From NCBI RefSeq assembly GCF_010726245.1, contig NZ_AP022561.1, positions 3,038,001-3,102,000 on the forward strand: a stretch of DNA of 64,000 nt, given 5' to 3'. Below the pieces are notes generated by a model. The model had not been told where the DNA came from, searched no databases, and saw nothing but the letters and a program-made list of their open reading frames with translations. Below are positions 1 to 7,594 of the stretch, in pieces. How positions within the stretch are numbered: position 1 is the first letter of the stretch; every line of letters starts with the position of its first letter. The stretch comes from Mycolicibacterium aichiense. Lineage in GTDB: Bacteria; Actinomycetota; Actinomycetes; Mycobacteriales; Mycobacteriaceae. The position numbers were made by a program, and so were the translations under genes.

Positions 1-1355
1 TCGTTGTGATCGGCCCGGTCCAACGACCACCGGGTGGCCTGAATGCCCACACTGGCCACCGGTTCGGGCGGGAACGGCAACGGCTTGCGGTTGACCATCT
101 CCAGCTCGGTCCGCTCGGTGGGGTGACCGTCGAGCAGGTCGAGGCAGACGTCGGCGGCGAACCGTGCGGCGCCGACACCCAGACCGGTGAATCCGTTGAC
201 GTAGGCGATCCGGCCCCGGCCGGCCAGACCCCAGTGCGCACAGAACCGGGTGTTGGTGTCGATCGCACCGGCCCAGCGGTGGCTGAACCGGACGTCCTCG
301 AGTTGCGGGAACGTGATGAAGAAGTGCGCGGCCAGCTTGCGGTAGCTCTCGGGCCGGTCTTCGTACATCGAATCGACGCGACGCCCGTAGTGATAGACCG
401 CGTCGTACCCGCCCCAGACGATCCGGTTGTCCGCCGAGAGGCGGTAGTAGTGGAACTGGTTGGCGCTGTCTCCGATGCCCTGCCGGTTGCGCCATCCGAT
501 GCGGTCCAACTGGTCGTCGGTGAGCGGCTCGGTGGACAGCACGTAGTCGTACACCGGGATGGTGTGGAACCGGTTTCGCTTCAGCAGGCTCGGAAACACG
601 TTGGTGGCCAACACAACCTGGTCGGCCTGGAGCACCCCGGCCGAGGTTTCCACCCGGATCCCCCGCTGTTCGCGCTGTACCGACGTCGCCGCGGTGTGCT
701 CGAAGATCTCGACCCCGGCCTCCGAGCAGGCCCGGGCGAGTTCGAAGACCAGCCGGGCCGGGTGCACGATCGCGCAGGTGTCGGTCGCCCACAGCCCGGC
801 CTGATAGGTCGGTGAGGCGACCTCGGCGCGCACGGCCGCCTGGTCCAGGAACCGGCCCTCGCCGCCGTCGGCGCCCTCGGCCAGCCACCCGACCTGATGG
901 CGTTCGGTGGCGACGGTGAGCATGCCGGTGCGCTCCCAGTCCACGTTCATGCCGTAGGCGGCGATATCGGCCTGCATTCCGTCGAGGTTGGCCAGGCCGA
1001 GCTTCTCCAGGCGGTCGAATTCGTCTGGCCAGCGCGACTTTCCGTTCTCTGCGCCGTGGGTGATGCTGGCCTCGACGAAGCCGCCGTTGCGCCCCGATGC
1101 CGCCCAGCCGACCCGTTCGGCTTCGATCAGCACCACCCGCGCTGCGGGGTTGCGCGCCTTCGCGTGCAGGGCCGACCACAGGCCGGCGTAACCGCCGCCG
1201 ACCACCAACAGGTCGCACGTCAGGTCGCTGGAGAGCCGGGGGTAGTCGGGGCGGGCGACCAGCGACGAGTCCAGCCACATCGATCCGAACGCGGCGGAGC
1301 CCAGCGCCCGGGCGATCAGGGCGGGGTCGACGTCGCGGTCAAATACGGTCTGCAC
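1..1355 (-). CDS. FAD-dependent amine/amino-acid oxidoreductase (DAO family), 3' end cut by window edge
   Basis: The minus strand from a GTG at 1355 reads continuously to base 1, about 451 codons with no stop, so only a short C-terminal piece is missing. Near residue 37 the protein has the dinucleotide-binding segment VVGGGYAGLW, followed by GWAASGRNGGFVEA, as in DAO-fold oxidases related to gamma-glutamylputrescine oxidase (COG0665). The visible C-terminal end (SVGIQATRWSLDRADHN) also fits that family. ATG codons at 1363 and 1371 are out of frame, so GTG is the supported start. It follows the antiporter gene by 28 bases on the same strand. The substrate is unknown; a primary or secondary amine or an amino acid is expected. 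Long plus-strand frames over this gene are shadows. Confidence 0.82.
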   Translation of the reverse strand, partial: MQTVFDRDVDPALIARALGSAAFGSMWLDSSLVARPDYPRLSSDLTCDLLVVGGGYAGLWSALHAKARNPAARVVLIEAERVGWAASGRNGGFVEASITHGAENGKSRWPDEFDRLEKLGLANLDGMQADIAAYGMNVDWERTGMLTVATERHQVGWLAEGADGGEGRFLDQAAVRAEVASPTYQAGLWATDTCAIVHPARLVFELARACSEAGVEIFEHTAATSVQREQRGIRVETSAGVLQADQVVLATNVFPSLLKRNRFHTIPVYDYVLSTEPLTDDQLDRIGWRNRQGIGDSANQFHYYRLSADNRIVWGGYDAVYHYGRRVDSMYEDRPESYRKLAAHFFITFPQLEDVRFSHRWAGAIDTNTRFCAHWGLAGRGRIAYVNGFTGLGVGAARFAADVCLDLLDGHPTERTELEMVNRKPLPFPPEPVASVGIQATRWSLDRADHN

Positions 1356-1383
1356 CCCAGCATGGTGCCATGACGGGGGCGTC

Positions 1384-2508
1384 CTACCGGGCGAACCGCG
1401 CGAGTAGAGGCCCGACGATGGCCAGGACGAAAACATACGGCGTGGCCAGCGTCCCCACCGCAGCGACGGTGGTCCCCGCCAATCCGATGATCACCAGCGA
1501 GAACTCGCCGCGGGCGACCAGCGCGGTGCCCGCCCGAAGTTGGCCCGGCCTGCCGACTCCGTCGCGGCGGGCGGCATACACCCCGGTGGCCACCTTGGTG
1601 ATCGCGGTGACGGCGGCCAGCAGTACGGCCGCAGGCAACATCGGTACCAGGTCCGCAGGCGCCACCGACAACCCGATCGCCAGGAAGAACACCGCCGCGA
1701 ACAGATCCCGCAGCGGGGTGAGCACGGCGCGGGCCCGCTCAGCGGTCTCCCCGGTCAGCGTGAGTCCGACCAGGAATGCGCCCACCGCGGCCGAGGCGTG
1801 CAGATGTTCGGCAGCTGCGGCCACCAGCAGGGTCAGCCCGAGGATGCGCAACAGGAGTTGTTCGTCGTCGGGATGGCTGATCAGCCTGCCCAGATGATGG
1901 CCCCAGCGGTACGACGCCGCGAACACCAGGACCAGCGCGACCATCGCGGCAGCCATCCACAGCAGCGCCTCCCACCACGTGCCGCCGGCCGCCAGCACGG
2001 CCAGCAGCGGCAGGTAGGCGGCCATCGCGAAGTCTTCGAGCACCAGGATCGACAGCACGGCAGGGGTTTCCCGGTTGCCGAGCCGGCGCAGGTCGTTGAG
2101 TAGACGGGCGATCACGCCCGACGAGGAGATGAACGTGATGCCCGCCATCGCCAGGATGCCGACGAAGTTCAGGCCGAGCAGCCAGCCGGCGATCGCACCC
2201 GGGGTGGCGTTGAGGACGAGGTCGACACCGGCCGAGGGCAGGTGCCGACGCATGCTGGCCGCAAACTCGCCGATGGAGAACTCCAGGCCGAGGGTCAGCA
2301 GGAGCAGGACCACGCCGATCGTGGCGCCGGTGGACACGAACTCCCCCGCCGCAGGAACCGGCGCGATTCCGCCGTTGCCCAGGGCCAGCCCGGCGAGCAG
2401 GTAGAGCGGGATCGGTGAGAGCGCGAACCGGCGCGCCAGGGTTCCCAGGATCGTCAGGACCGTGAAGATGACGCCGAGCTCGAGCAGCAGCGCCGCCGAC
2501 ACAGCCAC
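1384..2508 (-). CDS. khtU: CPA2-type cation/proton antiporter, KhtU/KefB-like
   Basis: This 374-residue, highly hydrophobic protein has roughly 11-12 membrane segments. It has the CPA2 monovalent cation:proton antiporter pattern, including the IGVVLLLLTLGLEFS segment of KefB/KhtU proteins. It ends after the membrane domain and carries no fused RCK/TrkA-N domain. That fits the neighbouring gene (stop 2513, 4 bases before this start), which encodes a separate KhtT-like regulatory subunit. In Bacillus, KhtTU exports K+ in exchange for protons and is gated by ligand binding to KhtT. The two genes are almost certainly co-transcribed. K+ specificity is inferred from homology; Na+ is possible. Confidence 0.83.
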   Translation of the reverse strand: MAVSAALLLELGVIFTVLTILGTLARRFALSPIPLYLLAGLALGNGGIAPVPAAGEFVSTGATIGVVLLLLTLGLEFSIGEFAASMRRHLPSAGVDLVLNATPGAIAGWLLGLNFVGILAMAGITFISSSGVIARLLNDLRRLGNRETPAVLSILVLEDFAMAAYLPLLAVLAAGGTWWEALLWMAAAMVALVLVFAASYRWGHHLGRLISHPDDEQLLLRILGLTLLVAAAAEHLHASAAVGAFLVGLTLTGETAERARAVLTPLRDLFAAVFFLAIGLSVAPADLVPMLPAAVLLAAVTAITKVATGVYAARRDGVGRPGQLRAGTALVARGEFSLVIIGLAGTTVAAVGTLATPYVFVLAIVGPLLARFAR

Positions 2509-2512
2509 TAGA

Positions 2513-3004
2513 TCATCCTTGGTCGACGATTCGACGGACGCCGGATATGCCGTGCTCGGTGCCGATCACGACCAGTACGTCGCGGGCGTGCAGCACCTGG
2601 TCGGGTTTCGGCGAGGCCAACACCTCTTCGTCGCGCACGATGGCCACGATCGATGCGCCGGTACGGGTGCGGGCCTTGGTGTCGCCCAGCGGGCGGTCGA
2701 CGAACGGCGACCCCACCGCGATCTCGACCTGGCCGGCGTCCAGGCCGGGCACTTCCTTGGTCAGGTCGGCGAAGCTTTCCACCATTCGCGGGGCACCGAG
2801 GATCTGGGCCAGCGCGTCGGCTTCCTCGTCGGTGAGGCGGAACACCGGGCGTGCCTGGTCGGGGTCGGGGGCGCCGTAGACGACGACTTCGAAATCACCG
2901 CCGCGCCGGGCGATCACCCCAATGCGATTGCCGTCAGCGTTGTCGAACTCGTACCGCAGCCCGACTCCGGGCAGCAGGACCTCTTTGACCTCCATGGGCT
3001 CCAT
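2513..3004 (-). CDS. khtT: KhtT-like regulatory subunit with C-terminal RCK_C (TrkA-C) domain
   Basis: The protein is 163 residues from ATG 3004, close to the ~165 residues of KhtT. The N-terminal half (MEPMEVKEVLLPGVGLRYEF) matches the KhtT N-terminal domain. The C-terminal half (around residues 85-160, ending LHARDVLVVIGTEHGISGVR) is a TrkA-C/RCK_C domain, which senses a nucleotide such as c-di-AMP in the Bacillus system. A longer frame extends upstream to 3241, but it overlaps the desaturase gene and is arginine/proline-rich shadow sequence, so I trim it. A second ATG lies at 2995. The gene is 25 bases after the desaturase stop and 4 bases before khtU. Confidence 0.82.
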   Translation of the reverse strand: MEPMEVKEVLLPGVGLRYEFDNADGNRIGVIARRGGDFEVVVYGAPDPDQARPVFRLTDEEADALAQILGAPRMVESFADLTKEVPGLDAGQVEIAVGSPFVDRPLGDTKARTRTGASIVAIVRDEEVLASPKPDQVLHARDVLVVIGTEHGISGVRRIVDQG

Positions 3005-3029
3005 CCTCGGGTGGCGGCACCGATGTTGA

Positions 3030-3953
3030 CTAGCTTGCGGCCACCGTAGTCGCCGGCCGCCGGGTGGTGCGGGGCGCCCAGCCGGGCGGACCGAAGATGT
3101 AACCCAGCCGGTCACGCCAGCGGCGCGCCGAGCGGACGTCGCGCGCGATCGCCGCGTACTCGTGGGTCTGCAATGTCCAGATGTTGAATGTGGTGACCGG
3201 CTTGGTGAGGCCGTAGTGCGGGCGGAACAGTTCGGGCGCAAATGTGCCGAACAGGCGATCCCAGATGATGAGGATGCCGCCGTAGTTCTTGTCGAGATAC
3301 TCCGGGTCCATCCCGTGATGCACGCGGTGATGCGACGGCGTGTTGAACACGAACTCGAAGGGCCGCGGCAGCTTGTCGATGCGCTCGGTGTGGATCCAGA
3401 ACTGGTAGATCAGACTGATCGAGAAGCTGGTGAACACCATCCAGGGCGGAACACCCAAGAGCGGCAACGGAATCCACATGATGATCTCGCCGCTGTTGTT
3501 CCACTTCTGCCGCAGCGCGGTCGCGAAGTTGAAGTATCGGCTGGAGTGGTGCGCCTGGTGGGTGGCCCAGATCAGCCGGACCCGGTGGGCGGTGCGGTGG
3601 TAGGCGTAGAACAGCACGTCCACCCCGACGATCGCGACCACCCACGTGTACCACTTGGTCGGCGAGAGGTGCCACGGCGCGACGTAGGCGTAGAGCGCGG
3701 CGTAGCCCAGCAGAGCCAGGAATTTCCAGACACCCATCGTCGCGACCGACATGAGGCCCATCGAGATCGAGGCCCACGCGTCGCGCGCGTGATAGGCGCC
3801 GGACGCGGGCTGTTCGGCTTCGGTCAGGCGCTCGAGCTTGCGGGCCGCGGTCCATTCGAGAATGAGCAGCAGGAGGAAGAACGGGATTGCGAACAGCACC
3901 GGCTCACGCATCTGCGGCGGGAGAACGGACAACAGTTCACCGATTCGATCCAC
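3030..3953 (-). CDS. Sterol desaturase / fatty acid hydroxylase superfamily membrane protein
   Basis: This is a 307-residue integral membrane protein with the full set of histidine boxes of the family. They are HRTAH (HX3H), HQAHH (HX2HH) and HRVHH (HX2HH), which bind a non-haem di-iron centre used for C-H hydroxylation or desaturation of lipids. About four to five hydrophobic segments precede and separate the boxes. I choose GTG at 3953 because GGGAGG sits 7 bases upstream. The frame continues to 4013, but its first 20 residues are arginine-rich and lack a ribosome site. The substrate is unknown; carotenoid, sterol or alkyl-lipid targets occur in the family. Two overlapping palindromes lie just upstream. 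Confidence 0.85.
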   Translation of the reverse strand: MDRIGELLSVLPPQMREPVLFAIPFFLLLLILEWTAARKLERLTEAEQPASGAYHARDAWASISMGLMSVATMGVWKFLALLGYAALYAYVAPWHLSPTKWYTWVVAIVGVDVLFYAYHRTAHRVRLIWATHQAHHSSRYFNFATALRQKWNNSGEIIMWIPLPLLGVPPWMVFTSFSISLIYQFWIHTERIDKLPRPFEFVFNTPSHHRVHHGMDPEYLDKNYGGILIIWDRLFGTFAPELFRPHYGLTKPVTTFNIWTLQTHEYAAIARDVRSARRWRDRLGYIFGPPGWAPRTTRRPATTVAAS

Positions 3954-3973
3954 GCGACACCTCCCGGGCGGGA

Positions 3974-4011
3974 GTCTAACGCGTTGCGGCCGCGTTGTTA
4001 GACACGGTGTC
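3974..4011. promoter_or_regulatory. Overlapping palindromes upstream of the desaturase gene, candidate operator
   Basis: GTCTAAC at 3974-3980 is exactly inverted as GTTAGAC at 3997-4003. GACACGGTGTC at 4001-4011 is a second perfect palindrome overlapping the first. They lie 21-58 bases before the GTG start at 3953 and after the esterase stop at 4020, where a promoter or operator of a TetR-type repressor would sit. No regulator gene is adjacent. The site is inferred from symmetry alone. Confidence 0.35.
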
Positions 4012-4019
4012 AAGAAGGC

Positions 4020-5573
4020 TCAGCGAAAGCTGAGTACCTCGCTGCCCCACGTCTCGCGGATCGGCCGGTCCAGGTCATCGACGACGCGGTCCCGGCGATC
4101 GATGACCAGCGTCGCGCGGTCATCGAGGCGATACGGCGCCCAGTGCGGGTGACCGAGCGGCAGGTTGGGGTCGCCGGTGGCCGCGAACGCCGTCCAGCGC
4201 GCGCGCATCCGCTCGGACAGTTCCTCGCCGGTCTTGAGCCCGCCGAGTTTGAACGTGACGTCGCGCGGACCCGAGATCAGATTGCCCCACACGTAGATCA
4301 GCTCGGTGGCGTGCGCGGCGCCCAGCCGGATCGTCTTGAACAGTGGTGTGGCCCAATCGAATCGGTAGAGGTAGACCGGCGCAACGGAGGTGTGCCCCTC
4401 AGCGAACCACACCGTCGGCATCCGGAAGCCGACGTCGCTGGCCACCCCGAGACTGCGGGTACGTGCCATTCTGGCGGGGTACGCCGAACTGACCTGATCG
4501 GCGGTCGGGAGCTGCAGGTCCGGCTGGTCGTTGGCCATCTCGTTGAACATCGTCCGGACCGACTTGGGCGCGATGGGCATCAACGGTGAGCGCATCAACC
4601 GGAAGAGGGCGGCCTCGTCCTTGTTGGTACCGATCAGCAGCGGCACCGGATGGGTTTTGCCTGCCCTGGCCAGCGTCACCGGGTAGTCCGGCACCAGATC
4701 ACCGTCCACGGTGGGTGCGAATGCCAGCAGTCCGGGCGTGGTGGCCGGAACATGGTCGAACAGATGCTGTGATGCGTCGACCAGAGTTTCGAGGGGCGCG
4801 CGGTGCGCCTCATCCGCTGTCATGCCGAGCCTGTCCAGGAACAGCTCGGCGACGGCGCCGGCGCGCTCGCCGCCGTAAATGGACGTGGCTGGTGCGCTTT
4901 GGACGATCGCACGGGAGAACAATCCGGCTGCCTCCGGCACCGCCAGCAGGGTGGTGGTGATCGCGGCTCCGGCGGATTCACCGAACAACGTCACCCGGTC
5001 CGGGTCGCCGCCGAACTCGGCGATGTTCTCCTGCACCCAGCGCAGCGCGGCCAGCACGTCGCGCAGTGCGACGTTGCTGTCGAACCCCGCCGACGAGAGA
5101 TCGAGGAAACCCAGCGCGCCGAGCCGGTAGTTGATCGTGACGACGACGACATCGGAACCGGTGGCCAGCACGGTGCCGTCGTACATCGGCTGGCTGCCCG
5201 ACCCGAAGATGTAGGCGCCGCCGTGCACCCACACCATCACCGGCTTGGGCTCGCCGGTGGCCGCTGTCCCGGTCTCCAACGGCGCCCAGATGTTGAGGAA
5301 CAGGCAGTCCTCGTCGGCGCGGGTGCCCAAGCCCATCGGGATCGGGCTGCGCGGCTGCGGACTGACCGGACCGAATGTCGTCGCGTCGGCAACCTCGGTC
5401 CACGGCTGCGGGGCAACGGGTGCCCGCCAGCGCAGGTCTGCGACCGGCGGGGCGGCATAGCGAATGCCTTTCCAGGTCTTGACCCGGCCGTCGTCGGCCC
5501 CGCGGACCGGCCCGTAGCGGGTCTCGACGATCGGGTTGTCCACGATCGGCCGCACGCTCGCATCCGCTGTCAT
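4020..5573 (-). CDS. Type B carboxylesterase (alpha/beta hydrolase)
   Basis: This 517-residue protein has the carboxylesterase type B layout. It has an N-terminal YGPVRG / WKGIRYAAPP region, EDCLFLNIW around residue 90, the oxyanion-hole segment VMVWVHGGAYIFGSG, and the nucleophile elbow LFGESAGA with Ser at about residue 200. No Sec signal peptide is visible, so it is probably cytoplasmic. ATG 5573 is preceded by AGGAGG with good spacing. An in-frame ATG at 5618 would add 15 residues without a better ribosome site. It likely hydrolyses carboxylic esters such as drug-like or lipid esters; the exact substrate cannot be read. It is divergent from the SMR exporter pair. Confidence 0.88.
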   Translation of the reverse strand: MTADASVRPIVDNPIVETRYGPVRGADDGRVKTWKGIRYAAPPVADLRWRAPVAPQPWTEVADATTFGPVSPQPRSPIPMGLGTRADEDCLFLNIWAPLETGTAATGEPKPVMVWVHGGAYIFGSGSQPMYDGTVLATGSDVVVVTINYRLGALGFLDLSSAGFDSNVALRDVLAALRWVQENIAEFGGDPDRVTLFGESAGAAITTTLLAVPEAAGLFSRAIVQSAPATSIYGGERAGAVAELFLDRLGMTADEAHRAPLETLVDASQHLFDHVPATTPGLLAFAPTVDGDLVPDYPVTLARAGKTHPVPLLIGTNKDEAALFRLMRSPLMPIAPKSVRTMFNEMANDQPDLQLPTADQVSSAYPARMARTRSLGVASDVGFRMPTVWFAEGHTSVAPVYLYRFDWATPLFKTIRLGAAHATELIYVWGNLISGPRDVTFKLGGLKTGEELSERMRARWTAFAATGDPNLPLGHPHWAPYRLDDRATLVIDRRDRVVDDLDRPIRETWGSEVLSFR

Positions 5574-5598
5574 CGTTGTCCTCCTGCCACAGAAGTGC

Positions 5599-5615
5599 GT
5601 GTCGATGAACGACAC
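5599..5615. promoter_or_regulatory. GTGTCG-N5-CGACAC inverted repeat upstream of esterase
   Basis: A perfect 6-base inverted repeat with a 5-base spacer lies 26-42 bases before the esterase ATG, in the 161-base divergent region shared with the SMR genes. It is a candidate operator. The half-site resembles the GACAC half-site at 4001-4011, so one regulator might act on both genes, which is speculative. Confidence 0.3.
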
Positions 5616-5734
5616 CACCCATCCACGCTACCGACGGGTAACGCACCCGGGCGTGCGGCGGCTGGTCTATCCGGTCACCGCCGCGGCCAGCTATGACGGC
5701 GGCCACAGGATTGCGCCCAGCTATCCTGACCCGC

Positions 5735-6079
5735 GTGCGGAAATGGGCGCTCCTGTTGGCCGCTATCACCGTGGAGGTCACCGGCACCCTGTCGCTGCGC
5801 GCGTCACAGGACCATTCGGCGTGGCTGGTCTTGGTGGTGTCCGGCTATCTCGCCTCGTTCTACTTCCTGGCGTTGGTGCTGCGGGCCGGTATGCCGGTCG
5901 GGGTGGCCTATGGCGTCTGGGGCGCGGTGGGAACCGCGGCGACGGCGATTCTGGCAGCGGTGATCTTCGGCGACCCGTTCACGGTCCCGATCGTCGCCGG
6001 GATCGGGTTGATCATCGCCGGCGTCCTGCTCGTAGAGCTCGGTTCGCGCAATCACGCCGGCGAGGAGGGCACGCCGTGA
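5735..6079 (+). CDS. SMR family transporter subunit 1
   Basis: This 114-residue protein has four hydrophobic helices, the size and shape of small multidrug resistance proteins. The membrane-embedded glutamate that couples proton and substrate movement is present in helix 1 (LLAAITVEVTGTLSLRAS). The family loop GMPVGVAYGVWGA and the helix-4 segment GIGLIIAGVLLVEL are also present. GTG 5735 places the start directly before helix 1; upstream in-frame codons would give an untypical N-terminal extension. It overlaps the next SMR gene by one base, so the two probably assemble as an asymmetric heterodimer like EbrAB or YkkCD. Toxic cations or guanidinium-like compounds are possible substrates. Confidence 0.85.
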   Translation: MRKWALLLAAITVEVTGTLSLRASQDHSAWLVLVVSGYLASFYFLALVLRAGMPVGVAYGVWGAVGTAATAILAAVIFGDPFTVPIVAGIGLIIAGVLLVELGSRNHAGEEGTP

Positions 6080-6402
6080 TGTGGCTGACGCTGGCCGGGG
6101 CCATCCTCATCGAGGTGTGCGCGACCCTGTGCCTGCGCGCCTCGGACGGTTTCCGCAAGAAGGCGTGGGTCGCGCCGATGCTGCTCGGCTATCTGGTGTC
6201 GTTCACGCTGCTGTCGGTGACCCTGTCGCTGGGCATGCCGGTCGGGGTCGCCTACGGCGTGTGGTCGGCGGCCGGTGTCGCGCTGATCGCGGTGATCGCC
6301 CGGGTGGTGTTCGCCGAGCCCCTCACCCCGCTGATGATGGGCGGCATCGCGCTGATCATCGCGGGTGTGCTCACGATCGAACTGACCGGTGCCGTGGGCT
6401 GA
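6079..6402 (+). CDS. SMR family transporter subunit 2
   Basis: This 107-residue, four-helix SMR protein has the conserved Glu in helix 1 (LAGAILIEVCATLCLRAS), the GMPVGVAYGVWSA loop and GIALIIAGVLTIEL in helix 4. Its ATG shares a base with the TGA of subunit 1 (TGATG), indicating translational coupling and a paired SMR exporter. An in-frame GTG lies one codon upstream. Its 3' end overlaps the convergent MFS gene by 32 bases. Confidence 0.85.
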   Translation: MWLTLAGAILIEVCATLCLRASDGFRKKAWVAPMLLGYLVSFTLLSVTLSLGMPVGVAYGVWSAAGVALIAVIARVVFAEPLTPLMMGGIALIIAGVLTIELTGAVG

Positions 6403-7564
6403 GGGCCCGGGCCAGCAGTACCGCCGCCAGTCCGGCCAGCGGGACGGTCAGTAGACCGGCGCGCAACGACACGGCGTCGGCGAGCGCCCCCACGAGGATC
6501 GGCGATCCGAGGAATCCCACTCGCATCAGCCACGTCAGCACCGTCAGCCCGGTGCCCGGCCGCAGTCCGGGAAGCTCGTCGGCGGCGTGCATGGCACCGG
6601 GCACCAGGGTGGCCGAACCGAATCCGGCGGCGGCGAACCCCGCGATGGTGCCCGGGATGCCGGGGAACGCCAGGGCGCCCGCCATCCCGACGGCGACGAT
6701 CACGCCGCCGGCCCGGGCGACCGTGCACGGCCCCCACCGGTCGGTCAGCCGGTCGCCGACAAGACGGCCGATGAACTGGAAGCCGACCAGGGCGACATAG
6801 CCGAGCGCGGCGAGCGCAGCGGGTGCCGACAGCGAATCTCGCAGATACAACGTGGCCCACGAACTGCCCGCGTCCTCTACTGCGGCGCCGGCGATCGCAA
6901 TGGCCACCAGCGCGGCCAACGCCACATAGACGCTGCGACCCGCCGGGGCGGTGGCCCGCTCGCCCGGCCGGGGTTCGGCGTGGTCATGGTCGGGGCCTGG
7001 CAGCAGGTACCGGTAGGCGACCAGGCACACCGCGCCGAACAGTAGCGCCGAAGCCGAGAGCTGCACGGCGCGGGGAATGCCGAGATAGATTGCGCCTGCG
7101 CCGATCAGGCCGCCGAGCACCGCGCCCGACGACCACACCGCATGCAGCGAGTTGATGATGAAGCGGCCGTACGCGCGTTGCACGCGCAGCCCGTGCACGT
7201 TCTGGGCGACGTCGGTCACCGAGTCGGCCGCACCGGCGCAGAACAGCGCGGCCGCCAGCGTCAGCCCGGTGGGTGCCAGGCCGGCGAGCACGGTGAACGC
7301 GGCGAGCAGCAGAGAACTCGCGACCGCGACCACCGAGGAACGGTAGCGGCGGACCAGGGCGGCGGCGGTCACCCCGGTCAGGAGCGCGCCCGCCGAGAAC
7401 GCGGCCACCGCCAGACCGAAAGCCGAGTTGGACAGGCCGAGGTCGGCCTTGATCTCGGGGAAGCGCGGCAGCAGATTGGCGAACAGCGCGCCGTTCGTCA
7501 GGAACAGGGCGGCGCTGGCGATGCGGGCTCGCCGATTTCGTACAGCGAGTCCGGGGCCGCCCAT
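6371..7564 (-). CDS. MFS transporter, YbjJ/sugar-efflux-like
   Basis: The protein is 397 residues with about 12 hydrophobic segments. It begins RIASAALFLTNGALFANLLPRFPEIKADLGLS, the pattern of YbjJ-like major facilitator proteins, with GRLVGDRLTDRWG in the central loop region. ATG 7564 is taken as the start. No clear ribosome site precedes it, and only 30 bases separate it from the divergent malQ start, so one or both transcripts may be leaderless. Its 3' end overlaps the SMR gene tail convergently. The substrate is unknown. Confidence 0.8.
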   Translation of the reverse strand: MGGPGLAVRNRRARIASAALFLTNGALFANLLPRFPEIKADLGLSNSAFGLAVAAFSAGALLTGVTAAALVRRYRSSVVAVASSLLLAAFTVLAGLAPTGLTLAAALFCAGAADSVTDVAQNVHGLRVQRAYGRFIINSLHAVWSSGAVLGGLIGAGAIYLGIPRAVQLSASALLFGAVCLVAYRYLLPGPDHDHAEPRPGERATAPAGRSVYVALAALVAIAIAGAAVEDAGSSWATLYLRDSLSAPAALAALGYVALVGFQFIGRLVGDRLTDRWGPCTVARAGGVIVAVGMAGALAFPGIPGTIAGFAAAGFGSATLVPGAMHAADELPGLRPGTGLTVLTWLMRVGFLGSPILVGALADAVSLRAGLLTVPLAGLAAVLLARALSPRHRSVRS

Positions 7565-7594
7565 GTGAGGCGAGGTTACGGGCAACCAAGCAAG

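Noticed and set aside
6..1373. Plus-strand open frames of 269 and 158 codons
   Set aside because: They are antisense to the FAD oxidoreductase and lack any domain; the minus-strand product has clear motifs.
5574..5734. Possible guanidine riboswitch upstream of the SMR pair
   Set aside because: No recognisable guanidine-I or other riboswitch core was found; only an inverted repeat is visible.
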